DNA from: Sequoia sempervirens
Taxonomy: Eukaryota > Streptophyta > Pinopsida > Cupressales > Cupressaceae
NCBI GenBank assembly: GCA_007258455.2
Contig: VDFB02262690.1
Span: 1-64,000 of the forward strand
Direction: 5' to 3'
Length of the DNA: 64,000 nucleotides
The notes below the pieces were generated by a model. It was given only the letters and a program-made list of their open reading frames with translations, was not told the origin of the DNA and did not search any database. Below, in pieces: positions 36,691 through 47,634 of this stretch (the stretch's first letter is position 1; each line of letters begins with the position of its first letter). The position numbers and the translations under genes are program-made.

Positions 36691-38043
36691 CTCATAATAA
36701 AACTTGCTCCACCCAGCCGGAGGAACTAATAATAAAATATAATAAAAATAAAAAGCAATTGTACCAATTCCCTTCGTCTGTACACACAATCCTCCCATGT
36801 GATGCCCTGTTCCTTTCACTCATCTTCTCGAGGGACAGCTGTAACAGGCGCAGTCCTTTTCACAGGACTAAGAAAAGTGAGCACTCAGAGATGGCCCATT
36901 ATCTGTTCGAATCTTTGAATATTTGACTGATTGATGGAAAAAAATAGTGGAGGGAAGGATCTATCAGTTTTATTGTCTCTATCACCTTTTTTTCTTGCGC
37001 AGAGGATCACTCATTTTTTAGCATTATCTTTGTTGCTTTACGTCTTCCATATAATTTCTTTATTCCTCTTCTGTCGGTGCACTCATGTCTTCCACTCACT
37101 CTCTTTTCAAGAAAACTTTATGTCGCTCTCATTATAATTTCTCTTGTGTCAGTGCGGACACGTTGTTGGCGAGAGGGTTAGGGTTTTTTTAGTTGACAAG
37201 AGGGTTAGGGTTTTTTGTTGACAAGAGGGTTAGGGTTTTCTTTTTTCTAAAAGGAATATTATACTGGCGGTAAGACGGCTATTTATGTAGTCCATTGAGT
37301 GAGTAGAATGTGTTCAGCATAAGCTTCGATTCTTCCCGTTTCGAAACGCGTGGGAGGTCTGGTGATTATTTCTTTCTGTTCTTTTGCAGGGTCGAACTTG
37401 GTTTGAGTGGAGCCGAAGAATAACAATAAGGTTAGATAGCCTAATTGCATAAGTTTTCTCGCCTTGGTTTTTTTTTTTCTTTTCTTTTCTTGGTTTTGGG
37501 TAGTACCGCTAATCTTCAATTTGTTTTTGATTTAGGTCAGGAAAGTGACTAAAGTTGTAGCAGATGTACTAAGCAAGCCAGCGCGACATGGTTGGAGGCT
37601 TTCTTTGAGGACTCAAGAATCCGCAACCAGAGAGAACATGCCAGGTCCTTGAAGATATACTTTAAATTGAAAAATGAATTCTTATTAATTATGGAAGGAT
37701 CGCTCTCTGTGCTTCCCAATTACGTTTAGAAAACTCTTCAGTTTAATACACTTCTATTTTTACTATATACAAGATAACACAATTTCTCAAAAAACCTAAA
37801 AAATCAAAGCGTCCTAGGTTAATTAGTTTTACAATTTTATCTTGTTATATACAAGATAACACAGTTTTTTAAGAAAGTTAAAAATCAAAGGGTTGGTAAA
37901 AGAAACGGTATGATCTTTGATCATGCTATCTATTATAATTTAAAATTTCAATGATATATATTTTTTAAATCAAAGGGTTCTAGTTTAATTAGTTGAGTAT
38001 AACTGATTACAGAAACGGTAATCATACTATCTATTATGATTTA
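36691..38043. other. Non-coding region with a possible unassigned exon
   Basis: No recognisable gene. After a TTTGATTTAG acceptor at about 37535, a frame reads VRKVTKVVADVLSKPARHGW and continues to MPGP before a stop. I cannot assign it. Polypyrimidine runs near 36950-37130 and 37460-37500 resemble plant promoter or 5'-leader sequence, but no gene follows. Confidence 0.35.
37171..37240 (+). repeat. Telomere-like (telo-box) triple repeat
   Basis: AGAGGGTTAGGGTTTTT occurs three times about 26 bp apart, separated by GTTGACA. GGTTAGGGTTTT contains the plant telomere unit TTTAGGG in degenerate form and matches the telo-box promoter element. Confidence 0.65.
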
Positions 38044-38345
38044 AATTTTCATTGATATGATGCAAATAATAATTTTTAAACTTTCAATGATATGATACAA
38101 ATAATAATTTTTAAATTTTCAATGATATGATACAAATAATAATTTTAAAGTACTATATTTATCTATTATATTTTCAATGATATGATACAAATAATAATTT
38201 TTAAATTTTCAATGATATGATACAAATAATAATTTTTAAATTTTCAATGATATGATACAAATAATAATTTTTAAATTTTCAATGATATGATACAAATAAT
38301 AATTTTTAAATTTTCAATGATATGATACAAATAATAATTTTTAAG
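38044..38345. repeat. 35-bp tandem repeat with higher-order spacer
   Basis: The unit TTTTCAATGATATGATACAA + ATAATAATTTTTAAA repeats at exact 35-bp spacing at 38171, 38206, 38241, 38276 and 38311. Three more copies precede at about 38045-38150. The two blocks are each followed by AAGTACTATAT(T/C)TATCTATTATA, so block plus spacer is itself duplicated. Confidence 0.92.
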
Positions 38346-38392
38346 TACTATATCTATCTATTATATTCAGGATGATTTTATATTAAGCTTTT

Positions 38393-38828
38393 CCCTGAAA
38401 ATATCTGTGAACTCTCAAGCTTTAACCGTATTCGCTCAAAAACAATGTTTTCTATTAAGATTTCACTTTGAGCAGTTGGCAAATATTTTAGCAGCTTATC
38501 TAGATAAAGCAGACAATTAAAATAGTCATTCCTTTTATAGAACATAATAAAAGCTGCGTTCTTGAATGGATTGCATTTTCCAAGAAGCAATAGATTGATG
38601 GAGAGGTTGCTGAAGAAACAATGGATGAGTGAAAAGCTTGGTTATCTGGAAGTTTTGGCATAATGGATAGTTGGGTAGATTTTTATGAAAGGAACGACTT
38701 GATATTAATTATCTAGTTTATCAGGATAGGATGGCTGTGATATTGAACTGGTCTTAATGAGGTCTTAGCAAAGAACATTTATTTTTGAGCGAATACCGCT
38801 CAAAGTCTGAGAGTTTACAGATGTCTGT
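38393..38828. mobile_element. Inverted-repeat element, about 435 bp
   Basis: The left arm (38393-38458) and the reverse complement of the right arm (38768-38828) share ATCTGT(G/A)AACTCTCA, then GTATTCGCTCAAAAA(C/T)A and AATGTT, roughly 80% over about 60 bp. The interior of about 310 bp has no clear gene. This could be a MITE or an inverted duplication. No target duplication was identified. Confidence 0.5.
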
Positions 38829-39826
38829 AAGAAACAGTAAGGTAACAGTCTGGGTAAATAAAAACCATTCTATTTACAAAATAAGTTTTAAATTTCATAT
38901 AATAAATTAGAATGATAAATTAAAAAAGGTCTTATGGCATGTTAACAAATTCAGCAAGGTTAACAAATTCAGCAGGGTTCAAACCCCCGTTGAGTTTGTA
39001 GGCCTTCGCATTTGCTGGGTCACTAAACTAAGAAAGTTTGGTAGCCTATGTTAATGCAGGGGTAGTAATGTCCAAGCTGGAAAGAGATCCTTCAAAAGTG
39101 GCCTCTTTGACTAAGGCCAGTCTAAAAATCCCTAACCAGTCTAAACACTTTTTGAATTAAACAAAAATAAAAGTTTTTTTTTGTTTTTTTTTTCTTGCAA
39201 CAATATGCAAACCTGAAAAGTTTTTCTGAATGTAATTGGGAAGCACAAATTATCGATGCTTCAATAATATGTAAGAAGACATTCTTCAAACTTTCTTTTC
39301 CCCTTCGTTGGGAAGTTATCGAGTATGTAATTTTATGTGCTGGTTGTGGAAATAGAAAGCTGAATTCTGTCACTGCCAAACAAAAGATATATAGAAAGGA
39401 GGCCTCTCTGTATTGAATACCTTGTCGCCCTCAAGAGGATGGGAAATGTGATCTTGATTTCTTACTAGTGATACATTTTGGTCTACAAATAATGGATTCT
39501 AAACCTGTATCTTTTTAGCTGTTTTATTTAATCTGAAGCTTGGTTAAATGATTAGAGTTGCAGCTCTTTTTGGGCAAGGCTAACATGATTTCTTTCTATA
39601 AGCTGTTTAAGCTGCGGTCAGTGGTGGTAAAAATTCTGTAATAATTATATGTAAAAGCTAGCATTGGGTTACCGTTGTTTAACTATTTATTTTGGCTTCA
39701 TGTGTGATGAAGGGTCACTTTTGCTTAAAAAAGAAAATTGGACAGGAAATATTCCAACAGTAAGAATACCTATAGTGGGTATTTTGTAATTTAAATATTC
39801 TCACGAGTGTTATTAATTTTGCTTAA
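38829..39826. other. AT-rich region, nothing assigned
   Basis: A tandem GGTTAACAAATTCAGCA (two copies, about 38940-38975) leads into a B-box-like GGTTCAAACCCCC at about 38977, weakly suggesting another tRNA-derived fragment. No A box is convincing. Overlapping frames on both strands at 39122-39416 are not supported. Confidence 0.35.
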
Positions 39827-40038
39827 GGCGAGTTAATTTTGATAATTTAAATCAATTAAATCTGAGATTTAACAATAATAATATGTCCAAATCTTATTTT
39901 AAGATTAAAATCCTAATTATTGTTGTTAAAAGGGCGAGTTAATTTTGATAATTTAAATCAATTAAATTTGAGATTTAACAATAATAATATGTTCGAATCT
40001 TATTTTAAGATTAAAATCCTAATTATTGTTGTTAAAAG
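39827..40038. repeat. 106-bp tandem duplication with internal hairpin
   Basis: GGCGAGTTAATTTTGATAAT starts at 39827 and 39933. Within each copy TTTAACAATAATAAT pairs with ATTATTGTTGTTAAA, so each copy can fold into a long hairpin. Confidence 0.85.
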
Positions 40039-40249
40039 GGGTGGCGATCAAATGAGTAGGTCAGAAGTTTTTTATGTTTGAGATTAAAGTTTAAATCCTC
40101 CAAGTCATATCCTAGCATTAGTGTATGTGTTGAAGTGATATCTTGTTATCAGTGGAGTGATATCCCTACAGGAAAAGTTTTGAAGAAGGCACTAGTGCAC
40201 AGACAAAGAGGGTGATGGGAGAAGTATCTTCACAAAAGAAGCAGGAGCA

Positions 40250-40600
40250 TAGTATCCAAAAGTAGATGGATTGTGAAGGGATGGGAGGCAATATCTCTAG
40301 GAAAAATATTGAAGTGTAGTGATATCAGCACAAGAGTGCAATATACTAGAAGTAGATGGAGCACAATATCCCTACAGAATCAACACTGTAAGTGAAATAT
40401 CAAGGAAGCTGGAGTGTTGCTTCCCAGAGGTAGATGGAGAGCGGTATCTTGTAAGAGTAACATTTTAAGTGCACCGATATCCTTGTAGAAGTCTAGTAAT
40501 CTAGAAGTAGGTGGAGCGTGGTGTCCTCATAGGAGCAACACTGAACATGAAATATTGAAGCAGCAGAAGTGTGACATACCAGAAGTAGGAGTGCAATTTC
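40250..40600. repeat. Degenerate ~78-bp tandem repeat
   Basis: AGAAGTAGATGGAGC-like strings occur at about 40258, 40348, 40426, 40503 and 40581 (spacing 77-90 bp). They alternate with GATATCCCTACAG-like and AACACTG/AAGTG strings. Confidence 0.65.
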
Positions 40601-41230
40601 CATTAAAATCAGATCTGAAAATGATAAAATAATTTTGCGCAATTTACTACAAAATCGTTACACGAATAAGCATTAGAAATCCTCTGAAAATGTTTTTTTA
40701 TGTAATAATCAAATTTATGCATCAAAAGGGATCTGATATAATTGCTCAGAACCAGTAGTAACAACAAAATAAGGTTTGGAAAATAAACTGTAAAAAGCTG
40801 TAAATCTTTACACAAAATCAACATAACTAACAAGTCAATTGTTATTGAAATTATATCAGATGAATCAAAAAAAATTGCAACTTATATATTTGATATGAAT
40901 CTAATTTTTACAACATATTGGACTGTTATAACACTCATTTCAAATTTTAAAATAGCAAATACATGTCTAAAAACAAGTGTTTTATAAACCCACAAAATTG
41001 ATAGGTTTCTACATAAGACTATTCATTCAATTTAGTCAAACTTTGCTCATAAAACTGATGTAACTTTTTAATAACTTTTTAATAAAAGAATCTGATTTTA
41101 TAATATGAAATAGTTTGTTCAAGAGAAAAATCTTCAGCATCAACGGAAAAATCTTCACGATACAACAGTAATAGCAGCAACAAAAATTGGAAACACACTT
41201 ACAAATCGACTTGCAACGCTTTACATAGAA

Positions 41231-41730
41231 TTCACTCGATCTTCAATGGCTTGCACAACAATTAAAATAAAAATTATTCTCAATTCTTGGGTCTAATCAA
41301 GAATCACAAAATGAAGCTACAACACGCCACACAATAGTCAACAACACCTAAATAAATTGACAACACAAATCTACAACTCCGATGCGTTGCTGCTGTAGCT
41401 GTACTGTACAAAAACAGAGTTAATAAAAACAGAGTTTCCCCTGCTTTCCCGTGGATGTAATCAATTTGGTGAACCAAGTATAGCAATCTTCAATATCTTA
41501 CACGACAATTAAAATAAAAATTATTCCCAATTCTTGGGTCTAATCAAGAATCACAAAATGAAGCTACAACACACCACACAATAGTCAACAACTCCTAAAC
41601 AAATTGACAACACAAATCTACAACTCTGATGCGTATGTAACTGTAGCCGTACTGTACAAAAACAGAGTTAATAAAAACAGAGTTTCGCCTGCTTTCCCGT
41701 GGATGTAATCAATTTGGTGAACCAAGTAAA
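41231..41730. repeat. 257-bp tandem duplication
   Basis: CTTCAAT...ACAATTAAAATAAAAATTATTC...GTGAACCAAGTA is present at 41231-41487 and 41488-41730 with few differences. Each unit contains AAAAACAGAGTT twice. Confidence 0.9.
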
Positions 41731-41904
41731 TTTGGTGTTTGTGTTTTATTGATTGTTTTCTTGCATCTTATAAATCTGAGTTTGTAATTATTTATCTGTA
41801 CTTTGCATCAACAGCATCTAAATCGTTCCTAATGATATTAACCACAAATTTGGTCCAAGTTTACACCAAATGTCTATAAATAGTTTAATTTGAGCCCAGC
41901 TAGT

Positions 41905-42354
41905 TGTTAATTTTTTAGATCAGATATGAGCAGAAAGCAGAAAAATGAACACAGAATAGTGTACACAGTAATTTTTACCCTGGAAGCCCTTCTACTCAAG
42001 GGAGAAAAACCCAGCAGAACTTTACTAATGATAGACAAGTACAAAGGTGCAAAATCGCACTTGAGAATCAAGCCAAAAATAGGCAGAATACAATGATACA
42101 ATCCAGCATTGTCATAAAATAATTCGTGCTCTTCCTTAAGACTTTTGTGGTAGCAAACTTCCTTCTTGATAGCGAATTGAAATGAATGAATTGATTGAAT
42201 GATGAGAGTCTCACTCCTATTTATACATATCCAGGCATCATTCTTCACTTGAGCCGACCCGGCAAATTTAATGATTGTTTATGATTAGGTCGACTGACCT
42301 ATATGTGAATCTTCTCTAGGTAATACCTCCCGAAGCTACCCCAAAACATCAACA
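41905..42354 (-). repeat. Copia-2 3' LTR
   Basis: On the minus strand it begins TGTTGATGTTTTGG and ends AAAAAATTAACA. It carries TATAAATAGG (plus-strand CCTATTTATA at about 42216). Plus-strand CTCCCTCTTAGCT at 42355-42367 is the complement of the AGCTAAGAGGGAG polypurine tract. Confidence 0.9.
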
Positions 42355-42507
42355 CTCCCTCTTAGCTAGGGAGGTATTCATAGGAAAGTCTTCCTCGAGT
42401 CCTACTCAAGGGTATCATGTCTCATCATGGACTCTCTCAACATGACGTCCACAATGACTACACTCAATTGTGGGAAACACAACTCAGTCGTAGAGATGTG
42501 TTCTATA

Positions 42508-42597
42508 CAAGGGCTTTCACCTCATATTTCTCTGTCTCAGAGAAATATACACTACAAGGGCTTTCACCTCATATTTCTTCGTCTTAGAGAAATATAC
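42508..42597 (-). other. Duplicated hairpin between RNase H and PPT of Copia-2
   Basis: On the minus strand two copies of a perfect stem-loop occur: ATATTTCTC-TGAGACA-GAGAAATAT and ATATTTCT-CTAAGACGA-AGAAATAT. Each is followed by GAGGTGAAAGCCCTTG. A related set occurs in Copia-3. Confidence 0.75.
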
Positions 42598-42652
42598 GCT
42601 ATGACATATTAGTCCATCGTTTTGTCCATTCCCCTGACATAGGGAAAATATT

Positions 42653-42800
42653 TTAATGATGCTGTGACTCTCTCTCAACGAGGGTGGCATTTTCCACCAC
42701 CCCAAGCTTGTCTTGGAAGTGCACAAATCTCACCCTAGAAAGAGGCTTGGTGAGATATCAGCTGTCTAATCATCAGTGCCAATATACTAGCTCTGGATTG
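42653..42800 (-). pseudogene. Copia-2 RNase H C-terminal fragment
   Basis: The minus strand reads TKPLSRVRFVHFQDKLGVV then ENATLVERESQHH and a stop at 42653. This aligns with TRPLARIKFVYFRDKLGMV and ...EKESQHQ of Copia-3. It is the extreme C-terminus of copia pol. The catalytic part upstream is missing or unreadable. The adjoining region to 43552 is non-coding but resembles 46140-46400 of Copia-3. Confidence 0.8.
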
Positions 42801-43552
42801 CTTTCCTTAGCACCATTTTTGACCCTTCCATACTGATGCCTCCAACGTTCCAAACACTTGCCCTACCTCTTAGTTGCGAGTCCCAGTCTTCACAACCCCT
42901 TGCAAGATCCCTGCCTTGACTTAACTCGATTTGAGTAGAATCTTCAGAACTACTCTCTCCACCACTACGAGAACCCTGCCTCAAATTCCTTCACTGAGCT
43001 GATCCATCCTTTTGATACATTCCTGCAAAACCTTCCATGCTACTTGGTCGGGTTCAAGCTACTCAGACTTCTCATCCAAGTGCCACCACAAACATCTTTT
43101 CACACCTTTTGTAGTACTAACTCCCAACTAAACTCAACTCCAAGCACCTACATCAACCTCTTGACCTCTTCCTCCAAGGTTTCCTGCAAGGCTTGCCCCA
43201 GTGGAACGACCTCCATTCCACACTTATGGCACTACACCTAGTAGCACCCTCAACTGACTTGCGAGAGTCCATCCCTCCTTCCTTCACTCCAAGACTTAGT
43301 CCTCTTCGACCTCATCCCATATCACCTTATTCTGAATAGATTTGTGGTGCTACCAATGTCAAATCCACTTTGACTGCCTTGTGCAGTTCCCTCTCTCTGC
43401 AGCTGGAAAAACCTTTCAAAGACTTGGCACCTGGCCTTGCAACACTGCAACCTACTTAGCCGACACCTTCACACCTCTAGCCAATGGATCCACCTCCTAG
43501 CTTCCTCCACTTGACCCAGTCTCCAATTCTCCTTGAAGACCCACCTGTGACT

Positions 43553-44250
43553 TGTTAATGATATTGCAGCTTCAGTCGATCCTTCCAGCTCAGCCCTATT
43601 GAGGAAACATAAATTAAATGATAACCTGTTGGCTATTTAATTTATATTCGTTGTTTTGTATTAACTTCATTTTATATTTTGATTATGGTCGACATGAGAA
43701 GATGCGAATTCATAGTCAAATCTTTTATTAGAAGACATTTAATATTTGAGGCCGACTTCCATTTATGAAGAGACGCGATTTCTTGGAGGCTGACATGAAG
43801 GATTTGAAGGGATGTGTCTCTCCCATTCATTTGTATATATACACATTGTTTCATCCATTGTAATCATCCAATTCAGTTCGGTTATTCATGCAAGTTCGAT
43901 TCATTCCTTTCAAAGGTGAATATTATCAAAGGCGAATATTTTCAAGTGCGAACTCTTCAAGAGAGAAGTGCGAATTCTTCTAAGTGCAGATTGTGAAGTT
44001 AAGTGTAGATTAGAGATCAAGTAAGAGCAGATTATTTGATTGTTCTATAGCCATTGTTGGTGCTGTATATTGGCCTTGTGATTGGCCTCATTGTAAAGAG
44101 ACTTGTTGCCATTATTTTATATATAAGAGAGATCTTTGTTGCTGGGTTTTTTCTCCCTCAAGAGGAGGGTTTTCCCAGGGTATCTATTGTGTTATTGTGT
44201 CTGATTTTGAATTAATTCTGTGCATTAAATCTGATCATGTAATTTCAGCA
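43553..44250 (+). repeat. Copia-3 5' LTR
   Basis: TGTTAATGATATTGC...AATTTCAGCA, 698 bp. TATA-like TATATATACAC at about 43835 and ATATATAAGAGAG at about 44120 are candidate promoter elements. Confidence 0.93.
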
Positions 44251-44268
44251 TGGTATCAGAGCAGGTTC
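44251..44268 (+). other. Copia-3 primer binding site
   Basis: TGGTATCAGAGCAGG directly abuts the LTR and is the canonical initiator-tRNA-Met PBS of copia elements. Confidence 0.92.
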
Positions 44269-46401
44269 GAGAGAATTGATCATATTTGTTTAAGAAATTC
44301 AGTCAATAGAGCTTGTCCATAGAATTTCAGGAAATCGTTAAGGGTGGCATGCTGTCTCTTTCCGATGGTATCTCCTTCGCACCTGCACCTGCGCACTTGT
44401 TGGGTGTTATGCATCTCACACTGCAGAGTTCCATTCTCTCAAGCTGGCATCCCGATGATCATTCCAAGCCTAGATCGCTGCATTAGAGACATCGCATTTG
44501 GGCAACCAAAACTCTTGTTAGTGATTTTCTATGTTTATCTCCTGTCGCGTTTATCTCCACCGCATATCTTGTGGAGTTCGTGTTTCCTTGTTCGCGTATC
44601 TTGTCTCCGTCTAATTCCGTCGAGTGTTCTAGCGACTGGTGTTTGCCGTGTTGAAGCAATGGTTAAAGACGCATTTTTTGTCCTTGTCAGGATGTTATTT
44701 TGTCTTTCGTGCGTGCTTTGGGCGTGATTGCTTTGTGCTTAAGACTCTTCTGGTTCTATGGTTGCCGTCTTTTCTATACTCATTTTTTTGGTTCTGAGAG
44801 GTGTGACTCTCTTTTGTTGCCACGTATCCTTAAGGAAATAAATGGTATTGCCATGTCATGAGCTGCCGGGTATTTGTCTGAGATTCAAGAATCTTAGAAG
44901 GCAACTCTTGCAATATAGAGTGTTCTGAAGGAGTCATGATCTTTCAATTGGCGGAATTTTTTTTTTATAAGGAGCTCGACTTCATTGATTTTTTGTGCAG
45001 GAATTAAATTTTGACGACTTCAGAAGTTAGCATATGGAGTGGTATTGGTTTTGTCTGAAATAATTAAAGAAGGGTCCTCGTTTCTTTCTGGAGGTGGTAA
45101 GGGGTAGTGAATGAGGATACTTGAGACCTTGTTTTCACTGGTGTGCTCGAAAAAGTTGTGATTATTCAGCTGCATAGCTCTCATTTCTGCATAGACTGTT
45201 TGTAAGTGAGAATACAAAATGATGATGAGTATGGGAAGCTTAAAGAAATTAGCTTGTGTGCCGAGAAGTTTGGCAGAACCTTTGAATACTTATCAATAAT
45301 CCTACTCGCAGATAATTCTAACCTCAATGTGTCTAAGATATACTTGTGAACAGTGGTTCTCTTAGCTATAGAAACATTTGGAGGATTTCAAGATTACTAG
45401 CACTGTGTGTGCTTTGCATCTATCAGAGGAGACACGATTATTTAAATAACACTAAAAGTGGTGACACAGCTTCAAGCCTAGCTCATGGTGTACCAACATA
45501 TGAAGATAAGTATTTCTTGGTTGTATCTTTGAATTCACCTCTAGGCTAAAATTCAGTTTACTAAGTTGTGTAAATCTGACATTGGTTATATGTGTTTCAC
45601 TGGGATAAGATAAGATAATTGAATCATATTTTGTGTTGTCTGGTCATCGAGTTTATGCAGATTATATGATGATCTTACACAATGTTCTAGTCCCTTGAAG
45701 ATTTCAACTCAAATGTTGTGTGATCAACTACAATTGAAGTCAAGAGTTTGCATTGAAAGTAGCTGTAAAGGGCGGAGAGAGCAGATATTGTGATAGTTGA
45801 TATCGATCCCTCAGTTTCTACTTCATTAAGATAAGTACTGCATGGTTGAATAATGTTCATGAATTATTGTATAGTTATTAATTCATGCTATAACATTGAG
45901 AGAGTAAATCATGTATAGCAGTAGTATTTCTCTTCGAAATAGTTAAGTAATATGAACTATTAGTAATCTCTTCTAAATGTGCATTAGGATGGACCAAGAG
46001 ATTGCTTTCAAGAGAAAAGTATGGAGACACTGCTTGCAGCCATGAGTCTGAGTGACTAACTGAAGACATCTCTTTGAAGAGGAAGAATTAACCTTCAGAG
46101 GGAGTTCTATGGCTCGTTGAGAACAAGTAAGGGTTGCAATGTTGCAAGGCCAGATGCTAAATCCTTGAAGTACCTCTTCATCAGTTGAGATCAGAATTTC
46201 TCAAGTCAGTCAACCTGGATTTAACATTGGTTGAGTGATCTGGGATGAGGTCAAAGAGGACAACCCTGAATCTCTACCGAGGTGTGCGTTGGAAACATTT
46301 ATCTAGGCAAGTATTGCAGGCAATCTTGGATGAAGAGGTCAGAAGGTTGATGCAAGTAACTTGAAGATTCAGAGGAAGACTACTGAAGATGTTTAAGGAG
46401 G
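44269..46401 (+). other. Copia-3 internal region without recognisable gag-pol
   Basis: A 127-codon frame at 44344-44727 is Cys/Leu/Val-rich and matches no gag motif; the Copia gag start (FDGxNYxxWK-like) is absent. At 46140-46400 the sequence (TGCAATGTTGCAAGGCCAG, GGGATGAGGTCAAAGAGGAC, GAAGAGGTCAGAAGGTTGATG) is shared with the minus strand of Copia-2 at about 43000-43450. The rest is unassigned. Confidence 0.6.
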
Positions 46402-47031
46402 TTGCAGCTAGTGGATCCTCTATACACATTGTTGTTTGGATCGTTGATGTATCTAGCTAAACATATCCTGAGATACTTGTGTGGCATAGTTGGATATGGG
46501 TTGAGATATTCTTCAGATGCAGACTTGGAACTGCATGATTATACTGATTCTGATTGGGCAGGTTGTGTCATAGATCGAAAGAGCACCTCTGGTTGTTGCT
46601 TCAGTTTGGGTTATGCTATGATTTCCTGGTGCAGCAGGAAGCAGTCATCTATAACATTGAGTACAGCAGAGGCCGAGTACATAGCAGCTTGTATGGCAAC
46701 TCGGGAAGCAGTGTGGCTTCATAAGCTCCTTGCAGGATTGTTTGGACAATCAATGGCGCCTACTATCATTCATTGTGATAATCAGAGTTGTGTGAAGCTT
46801 TCTGTCAATCCTGTGTTTCATGACAGAACCAAGCATGTTGAGATCAAGTACCACTATATCAGAGATATGGTACTGAGGAAGGCTGTACAGTTGAGGTACA
46901 TTAGCACTGATAAGCAGACGACAAATATTCTCACAAGGCCTCTCGCCAGGATAAAGTTTGTGTACTTTCGAGATAAGCTTGGTATGGTGGAGAATCCAGC
47001 CCTAACTGAGAAAGAGTCTCAGCATCAGTGA
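46402..47031 (+). CDS. Copia-3 RNase H domain, nearly intact
   Basis: 210 codons including the stop, uninterrupted. MQLVDPLYTLLFGSLMYL is the RT-RH junction. It is followed directly by AKHILRYLCGIVGYGLRYS, so about 28 residues usual between them (the TRPDI segment) are deleted. Catalytic features are visible: YTDSDWAG, DRKSTSG, SLSTAEAEYIA and HCDNQSC, with the HDRTKHVEIKYHYIRD and ILTRPLARIKF C-terminal motifs. RNase H degrades the RNA strand of the RNA/DNA hybrid and is normally part of gag-pol. No RT lies upstream and the ATG is probably fortuitous, so expression as a protein is uncertain. Its intactness next to missing RT is notable. Confidence 0.88.
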   Translation: MQLVDPLYTLLFGSLMYLAKHILRYLCGIVGYGLRYSSDADLELHDYTDSDWAGCVIDRKSTSGCCFSLGYAMISWCSRKQSSITLSTAEAEYIAACMATREAVWLHKLLAGLFGQSMAPTIIHCDNQSCVKLSVNPVFHDRTKHVEIKYHYIRDMVLRKAVQLRYISTDKQTTNILTRPLARIKFVYFRDKLGMVENPALTEKESQHQ

Positions 47032-47043
47032 CCCTGTTTAATG

Positions 47044-47180
47044 AGTTCTTCTCTGTGAGAGAAGTTCAAGGTGAAATCCCTTGTTAATGCATTTTCTTCT
47101 AAAACGGAAGAATTTGAGGTGCAAGCCCTTGATAATGCATTTTCTTCTGAGACGGAAGAATTTGAGGTGAAAGCCCTTGT
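47044..47180 (+). other. Triplicated hairpin motif between RNase H and PPT of Copia-3
   Basis: Three copies about 54 bp apart: CTTCTC-TGTGA-GAGAAG (47048-47064), TTCTTC-TAAAACG-GAAGAA and TTCTTC-TGAGACG-GAAGAA. Each is followed by a GAGGTGAAAGCCCTTG-like 16-mer (first copy AAGGTGAAATCCCTTG). Confidence 0.75.
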
Positions 47181-47354
47181 CTCCACCCTCTGAGCTGAGT
47201 CATGGTGGATGTCATGTGTGTGACTCCATGACAACATCACGTGAGAGAGTCTGTGATGATTTTTTGTGTACTTTTGTTTCACCCTCTGGGAGAGCCATGG
47301 TGAAAGTCACGTTGAGGTGACAACATCATGCAAGTGATGAACACTTGTACATAC

Positions 47355-47545
47355 CATACATGGGTGTAGCCATGATAGTTGATATCACAATGAGGTGATA
47401 TGCTTTCACGATGAGGTGATAAGCTTCTTTCCATACATGGATGTAGCCATGGTGGTCAATATCACAATGAGGTGATATGTTGTTTCACACATGGATGTAG
47501 CCATGATGTTCGTCATCACGTTGAGGTGATATCCTTCTCTTTATA
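47355..47545 (+). repeat. Palindromic ATCACAATGAGGTGATAT repeats before the Copia-3 PPT
   Basis: Units of about 60-75 bp contain ACATGGATGTAGCCATG followed by ATATCACAATGAGGTGATAT, itself an imperfect palindrome. About three to four copies lie between RNase H and the PPT. Confidence 0.65.
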
Positions 47546-47634
47546 TCTGATTGCAGGCAATGATGGCTGATGGATCTCATATTGAGATGATTCGTATTGT
47601 GCAGCTGGAAGTTCTCTCCCTAGCTGAGAGGGAG

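Noticed and set aside
37283..37519. 78-codon minus-strand frame with a Lys-rich N-terminus
   Set aside because: It crosses a plus-strand poly-T run and has no motif. Probably chance.
34640..38345. CRISPR-like regular repeats
   Set aside because: The repeats are contiguous satellites without unique spacers, in a plant nuclear context.
44344..44727. 127-codon frame right after the Copia-3 PBS, in the gag position
   Set aside because: No gag or zinc-knuckle motif and odd Cys/Leu/Val composition. Described only as part of the internal region.
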